From Caviibacter sp963550915 (GTDB taxonomy: Bacteria > Fusobacteriota > Fusobacteriia > Fusobacteriales > Leptotrichiaceae), in NCBI GenBank assembly GCA_963550915.1, contig CAUVEB010000001.1:62001-126000 (forward strand): a stretch of DNA of 64,000 bases, read 5' to 3'. The notes beneath the pieces are model-generated. The model was not told the DNA's origin and ran no database searches. It was given only the letters and a program-made list of their open reading frames with translations. The translations under genes were made by a program, and so were the position numbers. This document shows, piece by piece, positions 36,831-45,136 of this stretch. Within the stretch, counting starts at the first letter, position 1; every line of letters begins with the position of its first letter.

Positions 36831-37695
36831 AAAGATAGTTTTAATAACGCTTTTACTACATACATTTTCTTTATTTGCAAGTTTAAAATCAAATTTAAAT
36901 AATTACAAAGAAGAAATGTTTGAAAATAATGAATATAAGGTAGGACTTTCTTACTTAAAAATAGAAAATGATAAGATATATAATTCATATTTACTTGCAA
37001 AAGATAATGAAATATTAATATCAGATAATATTGATGAAATAAGACCTCTTGCATCACTTACTAAGATAATGACAGCAATGGTAGTATTAGATAATGTAAA
37101 AGATTTAAATGAAAAGGTAACTATAAGTTCAAAAGAAGCAAATATACCGTATGGAGCTAGACTTAAAACATCGGAAGTATATACAGTTTATGAGCTTTTA
37201 AAGTTAATGCTTATAAAATCAACAAATAGTGCAGCAATGGCTCTTGCAGATCATGTTTCAGATAATTTTGTAGAACTGATGAATGAAAAAGCAAGAAAAT
37301 TAAATATTTCTGATATAAATTATTGTACAGTTCATGGTTTACCACCAAGCTATACAAATACTTGTTTAGATATGGGTAGTGCAAAAGCAGTTTATGAAAT
37401 ATCAAAATATGCAATTGAAAACTATGAGATTATTGCTGAAATAGCAAGAATAAAAAATGATAAAATAAAAAGACATAACATAGTAAATACAAATGATTTA
37501 CTAGAAAAAGTTTATGGAATAAAAGGGCTTAAGACCGGTTATCATAAACTTGCTGGATATAATATATCTATATATTATGAAGATGAAGATACAAGGCTTT
37601 ATGAAATAATTTTAGGTAGTGATTCAGTAAAAAATAGAAGTAAAATAACAAGAGAAGTAATAAGAAGTTATGAAAATTTTGGAGGGAATAAATGA
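36817..37695 (+). CDS. D-alanyl-D-alanine carboxypeptidase (PBP5/DacA type)
   Basis: Trims the terminal D-Ala of peptidoglycan stem peptides outside the inner membrane. A 292-residue penicillin-binding protein with a signal peptide, SxxK motif SLTK (ASLTKIMTAM), SxN motif STNSAAMAL and KTG (GLKTGYH). I start at ATG 36817, with GAAGGAAG before it. It lacks the C-terminal DacA domain and amphipathic anchor of E. coli PBP5 (about 400 aa), so it is the short form. Confidence 0.88.
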   Translation: MLVNKKIVLITLLLHTFSLFASLKSNLNNYKEEMFENNEYKVGLSYLKIENDKIYNSYLLAKDNEILISDNIDEIRPLASLTKIMTAMVVLDNVKDLNEKVTISSKEANIPYGARLKTSEVYTVYELLKLMLIKSTNSAAMALADHVSDNFVELMNEKARKLNISDINYCTVHGLPPSYTNTCLDMGSAKAVYEISKYAIENYEIIAEIARIKNDKIKRHNIVNTNDLLEKVYGIKGLKTGYHKLAGYNISIYYEDEDTRLYEIILGSDSVKNRSKITREVIRSYENFGGNK

Positions 37696-38558
37696 GATCG
37701 TATTTATTTAAAATAGGTAGTTTTGAAATTAGAATTTATAGTCTTATGTATATAATAGCGTTACTACTTGCAATTTATCTTGCAAAAAGGGACGAAGTCG
37801 CATCAAAAAAAGGTATTAATAATGCAAAAGATATAGAAGATTTAGCATATGTAGCCTTATTTTCAGGTCTTATTGGTGCTAGACTCTATTATGTTCTTTT
37901 AAATTTTGATTATTATAGTAAAAATATATTTGAAATACTTGCTGTATATAAAGGTGGACTTGCTATACATGGAGGAATAATAGGTGGCTTTATAGGTGTA
38001 TATGTATTTGCTAAAAAAAGAAAATATAAATTAGCAGATTTAACTGATATGGCAGTAGGTCCTTTAATATTAGGGCAAGCTATTGGAAGAATAGGGAATT
38101 TTGCAAATGGAGAGATACATGGAGTACCTACATTTACACCATTAAAAGTAATATTTACTGGTACATTTAATAAATGGTGGGAATATTATAATTCACTTCC
38201 AATATTAGAACAAGCTAAGTATAAAAATATAGTTCCTTGGGGAATAGTATTTCCACAAGATACACCTGCAGGAATTGATTTTCCTTCATATCCACTACAT
38301 CCTGCAATGTTATATGAAATGATATTAAACCTAATTGGTTTTATTCTTATATGGTTTGTATTTAGAAAAAAAGGGTATAGAAGTGGTGTTTTAAGCATGA
38401 TATATCTAATTATGTATGCAATAATAAGAATATTTGTAAGTACATTTAGAGTAGAAGATTTAATGATTTATGGAATTAGAGCACCATATATTATAAGCAT
38501 AATTATGATAATTTTTGGAATATTTGGAATATGGAAGATAAATACGAAAAAGCAATAG
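37692..38558 (+). CDS. lgt: Prolipoprotein diacylglyceryl transferase
   Basis: Transfers diacylglyceryl from phosphatidylglycerol to the lipobox cysteine, modifying the lipoproteins encoded in this window. The 288-residue membrane protein has the Lgt signature GRIGNFANGEIHG (about 134-146) and HGGIIGGFIG earlier. Its substrate donor is made downstream of the PgsA encoded two genes before. Overlaps the D,D-carboxypeptidase gene by 4 bases. Confidence 0.95.
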   Translation: MRSYLFKIGSFEIRIYSLMYIIALLLAIYLAKRDEVASKKGINNAKDIEDLAYVALFSGLIGARLYYVLLNFDYYSKNIFEILAVYKGGLAIHGGIIGGFIGVYVFAKKRKYKLADLTDMAVGPLILGQAIGRIGNFANGEIHGVPTFTPLKVIFTGTFNKWWEYYNSLPILEQAKYKNIVPWGIVFPQDTPAGIDFPSYPLHPAMLYEMILNLIGFILIWFVFRKKGYRSGVLSMIYLIMYAIIRIFVSTFRVEDLMIYGIRAPYIISIIMIIFGIFGIWKINTKKQ

Positions 38559-39088
38559 AAAATTTAATAGACTTAGAAAAAGCAATAAAAATGCTTGAAG
38601 ATATAGCAGATGAAGATGATAGAGCATGTTTTATGCTTTATACAATATACATTGATATAAAGGAATATGATAAAGCAGAAATATATCTTGAAAAAAGTTG
38701 TAATAATGAAAATGTAAAAAGTATATATAATTATGCTATATTTTTAATTGAAGTTAAAAAAGAAATACAAAAAGCACAAAAAATATCTGAAAAATTAAAA
38801 GATAAAAATCTAGGATTATACTATTTTTTACGTGCAAAAATAACAAATAGTAAAGAAGACTATATCTTAGCATATGAAAACGGAGTAAATGCTGCAGCAC
38901 TTATTGTTGCAGCTTTATTTGAAAAAGAAGATAATATAGAAATGGCAATAAAATACTATAAATTATCAGACGACTACATTTCACATGAGAGTATTAGTAG
39001 ACTATCTAAAAATGAAATATTAGAAGAAAAAAGTATTAAAAATAGAATAACTGAATATTTAAAAAAGTTGTTTAAGTATAAAAATTAA
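38531..39088 (+). CDS. Cytoplasmic helical-repeat protein (TPR/Sel1-like), unknown role
   Basis: A 185-residue protein of repeated helices (YDKAEIYLEKSCNNENVKSI, NYAIFLIEVKKEIQKAQ, MAIKYYKLSDDYISHESISR). No signal peptide or membrane segment is visible, so it is cytoplasmic. I cannot assign a specific function. It overlaps lgt by 28 bases and is the last gene before the adhP promoter at 39104. Its repeats resemble those of the lipoprotein at 35877, so the two may be distant paralogues. Confidence 0.65.
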   Translation: MEDKYEKAIENLIDLEKAIKMLEDIADEDDRACFMLYTIYIDIKEYDKAEIYLEKSCNNENVKSIYNYAIFLIEVKKEIQKAQKISEKLKDKNLGLYYFLRAKITNSKEDYILAYENGVNAAALIVAALFEKEDNIEMAIKYYKLSDDYISHESISRLSKNEILEEKSIKNRITEYLKKLFKYKN

Positions 39089-39103
39089 AATGTTCAATGA
39101 AAC

Positions 39104-39131
39104 TTGACAATTATAACCTATGAGGTATACT
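39104..39131 (+). promoter_or_regulatory. Promoter of adhP
   Basis: -35 TTGACA (39104-39109), 16-base spacer, -10 TATACT (39126-39131). The -35 is consensus and the start codon lies 48 bases further on. Confidence 0.8.
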
Positions 39132-39178
39132 AATAAGGTAAATAAGTGAAAAAAATAATTTGTTGGAGGTTTTATACG

Positions 39179-40192
39179 ATGAAAGCAGTAGTTGTAAATA
39201 AAGAAGGAACAGGAATTGAACTTGTTGAGAAAGAGTTAAGAAGCCTAAAATATGGTGAAGCTCTAGTTGATGTTGAATATTGTGGAGTTTGCCATACAGA
39301 TTTACACGTTGCACATGGAGATTTTGGTAAGGTTCCTGGAAGAGTTTTAGGACATGAAGGTGTTGGAATTGTAAAGGAAATAGCTGAAGGTGTAAAATCA
39401 CTTAAAGTTGGAGACAGAGTTAGTATAGCATGGTTCTTTGAGGGATGTGGAACTTGTGAATATTGTAATACTGGAAGAGAAACATTATGTAGAGAAGTTC
39501 TTAATGCTGGATATTCAGCAGATGGTGGAATGGCAACTCAATGTATAGTTACAGCAGATTATGCAGTTAAAGTTCCAGAAGGATTAGATCCTGCTCAAGC
39601 AAGTAGTATAACTTGTGCAGGTGTTACTGTATATGCAGCTATAAAAGCGGCTAAATTAAAACCAGGTCAATGGATAGCTTGCTATGGTGCAGGAGGACTT
39701 GGAAACTTAGCAGTTCAATATGCTAAAAAAGTGTTTAATGCTCACGTTATAGCAATAGATATTAATGATGATAAATTAGCTTTAGCTAAAGAAGTTGGAG
39801 CAGACATTGTTATAAATGGTCTTAAAGAAGATCCTTCTAAATATATACAAGAACATGTTGGTGGAGTTCATGCAGCAGTTGTTACAGCAGTTTCTAAGGT
39901 TGCATTTAACCAAGCAATTGATTCAGTAAGAGCAGCAGGTAAAGTAGTAGCAGTAGGATTACCATCAGAAACTATGGATGTTTCAATAGTTAAGACTGTA
40001 CTTGACGGAATAGAAATTATAGGTTCACTTGTAGGAACAAGAAAAGATTTAGAAGAAGCTTTCCAATTTGGTGCTGAAGGATTAGTAGTACCTGTTGTTA
40101 AGAAAAGACCAATTGAAGATGTATATGACATTTTTGAAGAAATGGAAAATGGTAAGATACAAGGACGTATGGTTCTAGATATGAAAATGTAA
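39179..40192 (+). CDS. adhP: Zinc alcohol dehydrogenase, AdhP type
   Basis: Interconverts alcohols and aldehydes with NAD(H), in fermentation or aldehyde detoxification. The 337-residue medium-chain dehydrogenase has catalytic zinc ligands in CGVCHTDLHVAHGDF and GHEGVG, the structural zinc motif CGTCEYCNTGRETLC, and the Rossmann CYGAGGLGNLAVQYA. I start at ATG 39179 with GGAGG upstream; the frame is open to 39146. It converges on an HxlR regulator gene, whose regulator may control it (inferred). Confidence 0.93.
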   Translation: MKAVVVNKEGTGIELVEKELRSLKYGEALVDVEYCGVCHTDLHVAHGDFGKVPGRVLGHEGVGIVKEIAEGVKSLKVGDRVSIAWFFEGCGTCEYCNTGRETLCREVLNAGYSADGGMATQCIVTADYAVKVPEGLDPAQASSITCAGVTVYAAIKAAKLKPGQWIACYGAGGLGNLAVQYAKKVFNAHVIAIDINDDKLALAKEVGADIVINGLKEDPSKYIQEHVGGVHAAVVTAVSKVAFNQAIDSVRAAGKVVAVGLPSETMDVSIVKTVLDGIEIIGSLVGTRKDLEEAFQFGAEGLVVPVVKKRPIEDVYDIFEEMENGKIQGRMVLDMKM

Positions 40193-40206
40193 TAATAATA
40201 TATAAA

Positions 40207-40231
40207 AAAATCGGGAGTAAATCCCGATTTT
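40207..40231. terminator. Bidirectional terminator between adhP and hxlR
   Basis: A 10-bp stem around TCGGGA/TCCCGA with an A tract on one side and T tract on the other. The stem overlaps the hxlR stop codon and serves both convergent genes. Confidence 0.85.
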
Positions 40232-40667
40232 ATTTATTTTGAGTAAGATTTAATTCATCAATTGTTATTAATTCTTTAGTTGTATCATCAATTAATGAAA
40301 AACTAACCTTATTGCCATTTTTACTAAGAATTTTAAAATAACAACAATTGTCATCTAAATGTTTTTCTCCCCAGATTATAAGAGCATAAAATAAATTTTC
40401 TAACTCTTTTGTTTTATCAGTGGGTACATAATGATATCTTAAAGGTTTTTCGTGATATAATTCTTGAGTTATAAATCCGTTAGAAATAAGTTCTTTTAGT
40501 CTATTCGCTAGTAAATTTGTTGGTATATTAACAAGTTTGCTTTCAAGCTCTCTATATGTTCTAAGCCCTTCTAATATATTAAATAAAATAAGCATAGTCC
40601 ATTTTTCACCAATAAGATTTAGTGTTTGTGCTAGATTGCAAGGCAAATCGTATTTTATTTTTGACAT
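40230..40667 (-). CDS. HxlR-family transcriptional regulator
   Basis: A 145-residue winged-helix protein. The N-terminal segment DLPCNLAQTLNLIGEKWTMLIL, with GLRTYRELE and TNLLANRLKEL, is the HxlR DNA-binding domain. Cys at about residue 10 matches the redox-sensing N-terminal Cys of YodB/HypR-type members, which sense quinones, diamide or aldehydes. The convergent adhP gene is the obvious candidate target. A -10 (TATAAT, minus strand, 40701-40706) with a TTGGTA -35 is in the 56-base gap upstream. Confidence 0.85.
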   Translation of the reverse strand: MSKIKYDLPCNLAQTLNLIGEKWTMLILFNILEGLRTYRELESKLVNIPTNLLANRLKELISNGFITQELYHEKPLRYHYVPTDKTKELENLFYALIIWGEKHLDDNCCYFKILSKNGNKVSFSLIDDTTKELITIDELNLTQNK

Positions 40668-40700
40668 TTAAAAGCTCCTTTAACTTTTGTATTATGTTTT

Positions 40701-40730
40701 ATTATATCACAATAAGTAGATAACTACCAA
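40701..40730 (-). promoter_or_regulatory. Probable promoter of hxlR
   Basis: On the minus strand TTGGTA (40725-40730) is followed after 18 bases by TATAAT, itself preceded by TGA. The -35 lies in the last codons of the phosphatase gene. Confidence 0.45.
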
Positions 40731-41455
40731 GCAGAATTTATTACAACTTCTTCTCCGTAACCACCATTCATTTTTTGTGGGTTAGTTGAGTTATAAGGTC
40801 TTTGTACACGTATACCACGTATACCTACTTCTCTTGCTGCAAGGATATCATCATCAGAATCACCATAGTGTATAGAAATATTATGTTTACTTATATAATA
40901 TGATTTGTCGTATTTGAAACCATCCATAGGAGTGTCTTTTGTATAGTTTACATATACTTCATATGGTAAATTAAAATATCTTTGTAATGTTTTTGATAAT
41001 TTAGTAGAAGTGTAATTCTTTTGTCTTGAATGACCTGTTCTACCTGTTATAAAGAATATTTTATCTCCTCTTTCAAGATGCATTTTTATTATTTCCATAG
41101 TAGATTTTTTAGGTATTGAATGTTCATCACCTTGATTTGCTACATAATCCCAATATTTTTGATTATATAAATAGCTAATTTTACCTTTAGGGTGATTAGG
41201 TATTTGATAGTGTTGTTGACCATATTGGAAATATTGGCTTGAAAATAATAGGGTATCATCTATATCAAAACTGACATTTATAGGTGCAACACCTTCTAAA
41301 CTCTTTTTAATATCATCGATTGATACAAAATGAATAGCTTTTTGTGTCATTTCTGTAGAGTAGAATCCCTCATGAGTATATGGCACTTTTGGACCTGCTG
41401 CTAATGATAAATTAGCAATTGATACTACTAATAAAATTTTAAAAAAATTCTTCAT
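40724..41455 (-). CDS. Class B nonspecific acid phosphatase (AphA-like), secreted
   Basis: A 243-residue phosphatase with an N-terminal signal peptide (MKNFFKILLVVSIANLSLAA). Class B/HAD (DDDD) motifs: FDIDDTLLFSS, FITGRTGHS, and YGDSDDDI. It would dephosphorylate nucleotides and sugar phosphates in the periplasm. I start at ATG 41455 with AGGAGG upstream; the frame stays open to 41551, but that extension would run through the tRNA-Gln terminator and gene, so I reject it. It probably has a weak promoter (TATAAT near 41477, minus). Confidence 0.92.
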   Translation of the reverse strand: MKNFFKILLVVSIANLSLAAGPKVPYTHEGFYSTEMTQKAIHFVSIDDIKKSLEGVAPINVSFDIDDTLLFSSQYFQYGQQHYQIPNHPKGKISYLYNQKYWDYVANQGDEHSIPKKSTMEIIKMHLERGDKIFFITGRTGHSRQKNYTSTKLSKTLQRYFNLPYEVYVNYTKDTPMDGFKYDKSYYISKHNISIHYGDSDDDILAAREVGIRGIRVQRPYNSTNPQKMNGGYGEEVVINSAW

Positions 41456-41492
41456 AGTTCCTCCTAAAATACAATTATTATAAAATAATAGC

Positions 41493-41513
41493 AAAAAAAA
41501 GAAGCAATGCTTC
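41493..41513 (-). terminator. Terminator after tRNA-Gln
   Basis: On the minus strand GAAGC-ATT-GCTTC is followed by eight T residues. The stem is short but GC-bearing; it separates the tRNA transcript from the phosphatase gene. Confidence 0.7.
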
Positions 41514-41524
41514 CTAAATTTAAA

Positions 41525-41599
41525 TGGTTGGGCTGGCTGGATTCGAACCAACGCATGGTGGAGTCAAAGTCCACTGCCTTACCGCTTGGCTACAGCCCA
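41525..41599 (-). tRNA. tRNA-Gln (anticodon TTG)
   Basis: A 75-base cloverleaf: acceptor TGGGCTG pairs with CAGCCCA, D arm, anticodon loop ACTTTGACT-type with TTG, and T arm GGTTCGAATC. The CCA tail is encoded. It lies downstream of a consensus promoter (41615-41643) and ends at a terminator. Confidence 0.95.
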
Positions 41600-41614
41600 T
41601 CAATGACAAAAAAG

Positions 41615-41643
41615 ATTATAATGCAAATAAGCTAATTTGTCAA
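41615..41643 (-). promoter_or_regulatory. Consensus promoter of tRNA-Gln
   Basis: Minus strand TTGACA (41638-41643), 17-base spacer, TATAAT (41615-41620). The match to the sigma-70 consensus is perfect at both hexamers. Confidence 0.9.
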
Positions 41644-41660
41644 TAGTTTTTAACTATATT

Positions 41661-42014
41661 TTAGAATAATCCTGGTATTTTAACTCCACCAGTAACAGCT
41701 TCTAATTCTTTTTCAGCCATTTCTTCAGCCTTAACTAAAGCTTCATTAACAGCAGAAAGAATTAATTCAGATAGCTCTGTACTATCTTTTTCAGTGCTAG
41801 CTTCGTTTATAATATCTAGACCTAATTTAAGATCTACAAGTTCTTTTTGACCATTCATTTTTATAGTAACTTGTCCACCAGCAACAGACACTTCAACGAA
41901 TTTATCTTTTAAACCGTCTTGTACTGATAACATAGCTTCTTGCATTTGTTTAGCTTTTTTAATAATATCTGCTTGATTATTAGAAGAAGTTGAACTTTTT
42001 AACTTTCTAACCAT
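41661..42014 (-). CDS. YbaB/EbfC nucleoid-associated protein
   Basis: A small DNA-binding protein, 117 residues, with the YbaB core (IIKKAKQMQEAML, VSVAGGQVTIKMNGQKELVDL). It usually sits near dnaX-recR; here it lies between a tRNA array and tRNA-Gln with no terminator after tRNA-Tyr. It is therefore probably expressed from the tRNA promoter at 42486-42514. GGAGG precedes the ATG. Confidence 0.92.
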   Translation of the reverse strand: MVRKLKSSTSSNNQADIIKKAKQMQEAMLSVQDGLKDKFVEVSVAGGQVTIKMNGQKELVDLKLGLDIINEASTEKDSTELSELILSAVNEALVKAEEMAEKELEAVTGGVKIPGLF

Positions 42015-42039
42015 TATAACCTCCGATTAAAAAAAAAAG

Positions 42040-42124
<85 letters not shown>

Positions 42125-42125
42125 G

Positions 42126-42201
<76 letters not shown>

Positions 42202-42209
42202 AAAAATAA

Positions 42210-42286
42210 TGGCGGAAGTGACGAGACTCGAACTCGCGACATCTTGCGTGACAGGCAAGCACTCTAACCAACTGAGCTACACCTCC
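42210..42286 (-). tRNA. tRNA-Asp (anticodon GTC)
   Basis: A 77-base cloverleaf: acceptor GGAGGTG/CACTTCC with one G-U pair, discriminator G (typical for Asp) and encoded CCA. The anticodon loop CTGTCAC gives GTC. Confidence 0.95.
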
Positions 42287-42289
42287 GCA

Positions 42290-42365
42290 TGGTGGTCACA
42301 ACTGGGCTCGAACCAGTGACCCCCTGCTTGTAAGGCAGGTGCTCTCCCAACTGAGCTATGCGACC
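42290..42365 (-). tRNA. tRNA-Val (anticodon TAC)
   Basis: A 76-base cloverleaf: acceptor GGTCGCA/TGTGACC, discriminator A and encoded CCA. Anticodon TAC lies in the loop of CTGCCTTACAAGCAG. Confidence 0.95.
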
Positions 42366-42380
42366 ATTTTTAAGGTGGTA

Positions 42381-42455
42381 TGGTAGGCCCTAGGAGAATC
42401 GAACTCCTGTTGCCGGGATGAAAACCCGATGTCCTGACCACTAGACGAAGGGCCC
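42381..42455 (-). tRNA. tRNA-Glu (anticodon TTC)
   Basis: A 75-base cloverleaf: acceptor GGGCCCT/AGGGCCT with a terminal G-U, T8-C9 and GTCTAG D arm as in other Glu tRNAs, and encoded CCA. Anticodon TTC lies in GGGTTTTCATCCC. It is the first tRNA of the array. Confidence 0.95.
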
Positions 42456-42485
42456 ATACCAATGTGTTATCTTGTAACAAAATAA

Positions 42486-42514
42486 ATAATATCAAAAAAG
42501 AAAATTTTTGTCAA
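42486..42514 (-). promoter_or_regulatory. Promoter of the five-tRNA array (and probably ybaB)
   Basis: Minus strand TTGACA (42509-42514), 17-base spacer, TATTAT (42486-42491). It starts transcription about 25 bases before tRNA-Glu. Confidence 0.88.
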
Positions 42515-42566
42515 CAAGAATTTTAAAAAAAATTATAAAAAAATTTTTATTGCCTAAATTACTGTA

Positions 42567-43064
42567 TTATTTTATCCATTCAACCATTTCTTCTTTGTAT
42601 GAAATATGTGGTCTTAAGCTAATTGCCTTATAACCAAATGCCATAATAGAAATTGGTATAAGATTTTCTGGTAAATCAACAATTTCCCTAGTTATCTCTT
42701 CAGCATTTTCGTTATCAAGTATCCCCATCCATACTGACCCTAGATTATAGTGCGTAGCCATAAGTGCCATATTTTGAAGTGAAGCACTACAATCTTGAAT
42801 TAAGAATGTTAAATTACTATCTTTTTCTTTGTCAGCACATACTAGTATAGCAAGTGGTGCTGTTTCAAGTGATCTTGCATAAGGATGTTTTTTAAAAAAG
42901 CTCATTAATACTTCTTTATTTTCAATTACATAAAACTTTCTTGGTTCTTTTTTGTGTGCTGAAGGTGCTGCCATTGCTGCACGTAATATTTCCTTTACTA
43001 CATCTTCGCTTACTTTTTCATTAGTAAATTCTCTAATACTTCTTCTATCAAAAATCTCTTTCAT
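42567..43064 (-). CDS. Nitroreductase-family FMN oxidoreductase
   Basis: A 165-residue protein with FDRRSIREFTNEKV at the N-terminus (FMN phosphate-binding Arg-Arg-Ser-Ile-Arg) and AAMAAPSAHKKEPRKFYVI, then GSVWMGI and AFGYKA at the C-terminus. The natural substrate is unknown; reduction of quinones or nitro compounds by NAD(P)H is the family activity. It is divergent from gyrB; an extended -10-like ATGG-TACAAT (43086-43093, minus) precedes it. Confidence 0.85.
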   Translation of the reverse strand: MKEIFDRRSIREFTNEKVSEDVVKEILRAAMAAPSAHKKEPRKFYVIENKEVLMSFFKKHPYARSLETAPLAILVCADKEKDSNLTFLIQDCSASLQNMALMATHYNLGSVWMGILDNENAEEITREIVDLPENLIPISIMAFGYKAISLRPHISYKEEMVEWIK

Positions 43065-43085
43065 CTTTACACTCCTTTTATGCCG

Positions 43086-43093
43086 ATTGTACC
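43086..43093 (-). promoter_or_regulatory. Probable -10 of the nitroreductase gene
   Basis: Minus strand GG-TACAAT, preceded by AT, about 22 bases upstream of the start codon. The -35 is weak. Confidence 0.5.
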
Positions 43094-43123
43094 ATAAAAA
43101 TACTAGAAAAAAAAGCCTAAAAG

Positions 43124-43132
43124 TGCTATAAT
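43124..43132 (+). promoter_or_regulatory. Extended -10 of the gyrB operon
   Basis: TGCTATAAT (TGn-TATAAT) lies 30 bases before the gyrB ATG. No convincing -35 is present in the A-rich stretch upstream. Confidence 0.6.
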
Positions 43133-43162
43133 ATTCCTAGTAAATTTATTAGGAGATAAGAT

Positions 43163-45127
43163 ATGTCAGAAAAAAATTATGGTTCAGATGATATAACAGT
43201 ACTAGAAGGATTAGAAGCCGTTAGAAAAAGACCGGGGATGTATATAGGGACAACATCTTCAAGAGGTCTACACCACATACTATGGGAAATAGTAGATAAT
43301 AGTATAGACGAGGCACTTGCTGGTTACTGTGATACAATAAAAGTAAGAATGTTACCTGATAACTATATTGAAGTTATAGATAACGGTAGAGGAATACCGA
43401 TAGATACACATAAAACTGGAAAATCAACAATAGAAGTTGTACTTACAATTTTACACGCAGGTGGTAAATTTAGTGATAAAAACTATACATATTCTGGTGG
43501 ATTACACGGTGTTGGTATATCGGTAGTTAATGCACTTTCAACTGATTTAATTGTAACAGTTGCAAGAGACAATAAAAGAGTTAGGCAATATTTCTCAAAA
43601 GGTAAAGCTGTAAGTGAATGTGAACAAATTGGAACAGCTAGAGACGATGAGCATGGAACAACTATCAAATTTAGGGCGGATGAAGAAATATTTGAAACTA
43701 TTTTATTTGAATATAGTATTTTAGAATCAAGATTAAAAGAATTAGCCTATTTAAATCCAGGGCTTAAGATAATACTTACAGATGAAAGACACGAAGAAAA
43801 TATAAAAGAAGATGAATTTTATTCTCAAGGTGGGATAAAAGATTTAATAGAAGACTTAATTGAAGAAGAAAAAGCAGTTGCACCTATTATTTACATGAAT
43901 GATAAAGTTATGATAGCTGATAAGACAATTGATGAAAACGGTAATGAAATAAGTGCAAAATTTGTTGAAGTTGAAATTGCAATGACATATAAAGATAGTC
44001 AGTCAACATTAGAGTATTCTTTTGTTAATAATATAAATACATATGACGGAGGAACACACTTACAAGGATTTAGAACTGCACTTACAAGAACAATAAATGA
44101 TATTGCAAAACAAATGAATTTAGTTAAAGATAAAAAAGATGAAAACTTACAAGGTTCAGATGTAAGAGAGGGATTAGTATCAGTACTTAATATTAAATTC
44201 CCAGAACCTCAATTTGAAAGTCAAACAAAGGCAAAATTAGGAAGTAGTGAAGCGACTTCTGCAGTTTCAAATGTTGTTACTAATAAGCTTAAAATGTATC
44301 TTGAAGATCATCCAAAAGAAGCACAAGCAATGATAGAAAAAATGCTTCTTAGTAAGAAAGCTAGAGAAGCAGCTAAACAAGCAAGATCAATGATACTTAA
44401 AAAGAACGGTCTTGAAATTAGTGCACTTCCTGGTAAACTTGCAGATTGTTCATCAAGAATCCCAGAAGAATGCGAAATATATATAGTTGAGGGAGATTCT
44501 GCTGGTGGATCTGCAAAACAAGGAAGAGATAGAAAATTCCAAGCAATTTTACCACTTAGAGGTAAAATATTAAACGTTGAAAAAGCAGGTATGCATAAAA
44601 TACTTGAAAATTCAGAAATAAAATCAATGATAACAGCTTTTGGTGCTAATATCGGTGATAAGTTTGATATAGAAAAGTTAAAATATTATAAAATAATAAT
44701 AATGACAGATGCCGATGTAGACGGTGCACATATTAGAACACTTATGCTTACATTTTTCTTTAGATATTTAAGAGATTTAATAAATGAAGGTCATGTGTAT
44801 ATAGCACAACCACCTTTATATAAGATACAAGTAGGTAAGAGCATAAAATATGCTTACTCAGATGATGAGTTAAGAAATGTTACACAAGTGCTTGAAAGTG
44901 AAAATAGAAGATATACAATACAAAGATATAAAGGTCTTGGAGAAATGAATCCAGAGCAATTATGGGAAACAACTATGGATCCAAAAACAAGAACATTACT
45001 TAAAGTTACTTTAGAAGATGCAAGTTATGCAGATAAAATGTTTAGTGTACTTATGGGAGATAAGGTAGAACCAAGAAGACAATTTATTGAAGAACATGCA
45101 AATTATGTAAGAAACTTAGATATTTAA
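43163..45127 (+). CDS. gyrB: DNA gyrase subunit B
   Basis: The ATPase subunit of gyrase. It is 654 residues long. GHKL ATPase motifs are seen (EIVDNSIDEALAGYCD, the DNGRGIP box, GGLHGVGISVVNALS), then the TOPRIM region EGDSAGGSAKQGRDRKFQA and DADVDGAHIRTLMLTFFFR, and the C-terminal YKGLGEMNPEQLWETTMDP. AGGAGA precedes the ATG. gyrA follows after 9 bases, so both subunits come from one transcript. Confidence 0.97.
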   Translation: MSEKNYGSDDITVLEGLEAVRKRPGMYIGTTSSRGLHHILWEIVDNSIDEALAGYCDTIKVRMLPDNYIEVIDNGRGIPIDTHKTGKSTIEVVLTILHAGGKFSDKNYTYSGGLHGVGISVVNALSTDLIVTVARDNKRVRQYFSKGKAVSECEQIGTARDDEHGTTIKFRADEEIFETILFEYSILESRLKELAYLNPGLKIILTDERHEENIKEDEFYSQGGIKDLIEDLIEEEKAVAPIIYMNDKVMIADKTIDENGNEISAKFVEVEIAMTYKDSQSTLEYSFVNNINTYDGGTHLQGFRTALTRTINDIAKQMNLVKDKKDENLQGSDVREGLVSVLNIKFPEPQFESQTKAKLGSSEATSAVSNVVTNKLKMYLEDHPKEAQAMIEKMLLSKKAREAAKQARSMILKKNGLEISALPGKLADCSSRIPEECEIYIVEGDSAGGSAKQGRDRKFQAILPLRGKILNVEKAGMHKILENSEIKSMITAFGANIGDKFDIEKLKYYKIIIMTDADVDGAHIRTLMLTFFFRYLRDLINEGHVYIAQPPLYKIQVGKSIKYAYSDDELRNVTQVLESENRRYTIQRYKGLGEMNPEQLWETTMDPKTRTLLKVTLEDASYADKMFSVLMGDKVEPRRQFIEEHANYVRNLDI

Positions 45128-45136
45128 GGAGTTATA

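Noticed and set aside
39110..39131. ACCT-ATG-AGGT inverted repeat as an HxlR operator at the adhP promoter
   Set aside because: Arms are only 4 bases and the AGG-TATA part recurs in other promoters, so it is probably promoter sequence and not an operator.
41456..41551. N-terminal extension of the acid phosphatase frame
   Set aside because: It would run through the tRNA-Gln terminator and 3' end. The ATG at 41455 has a strong AGGAGG and begins a normal signal peptide.
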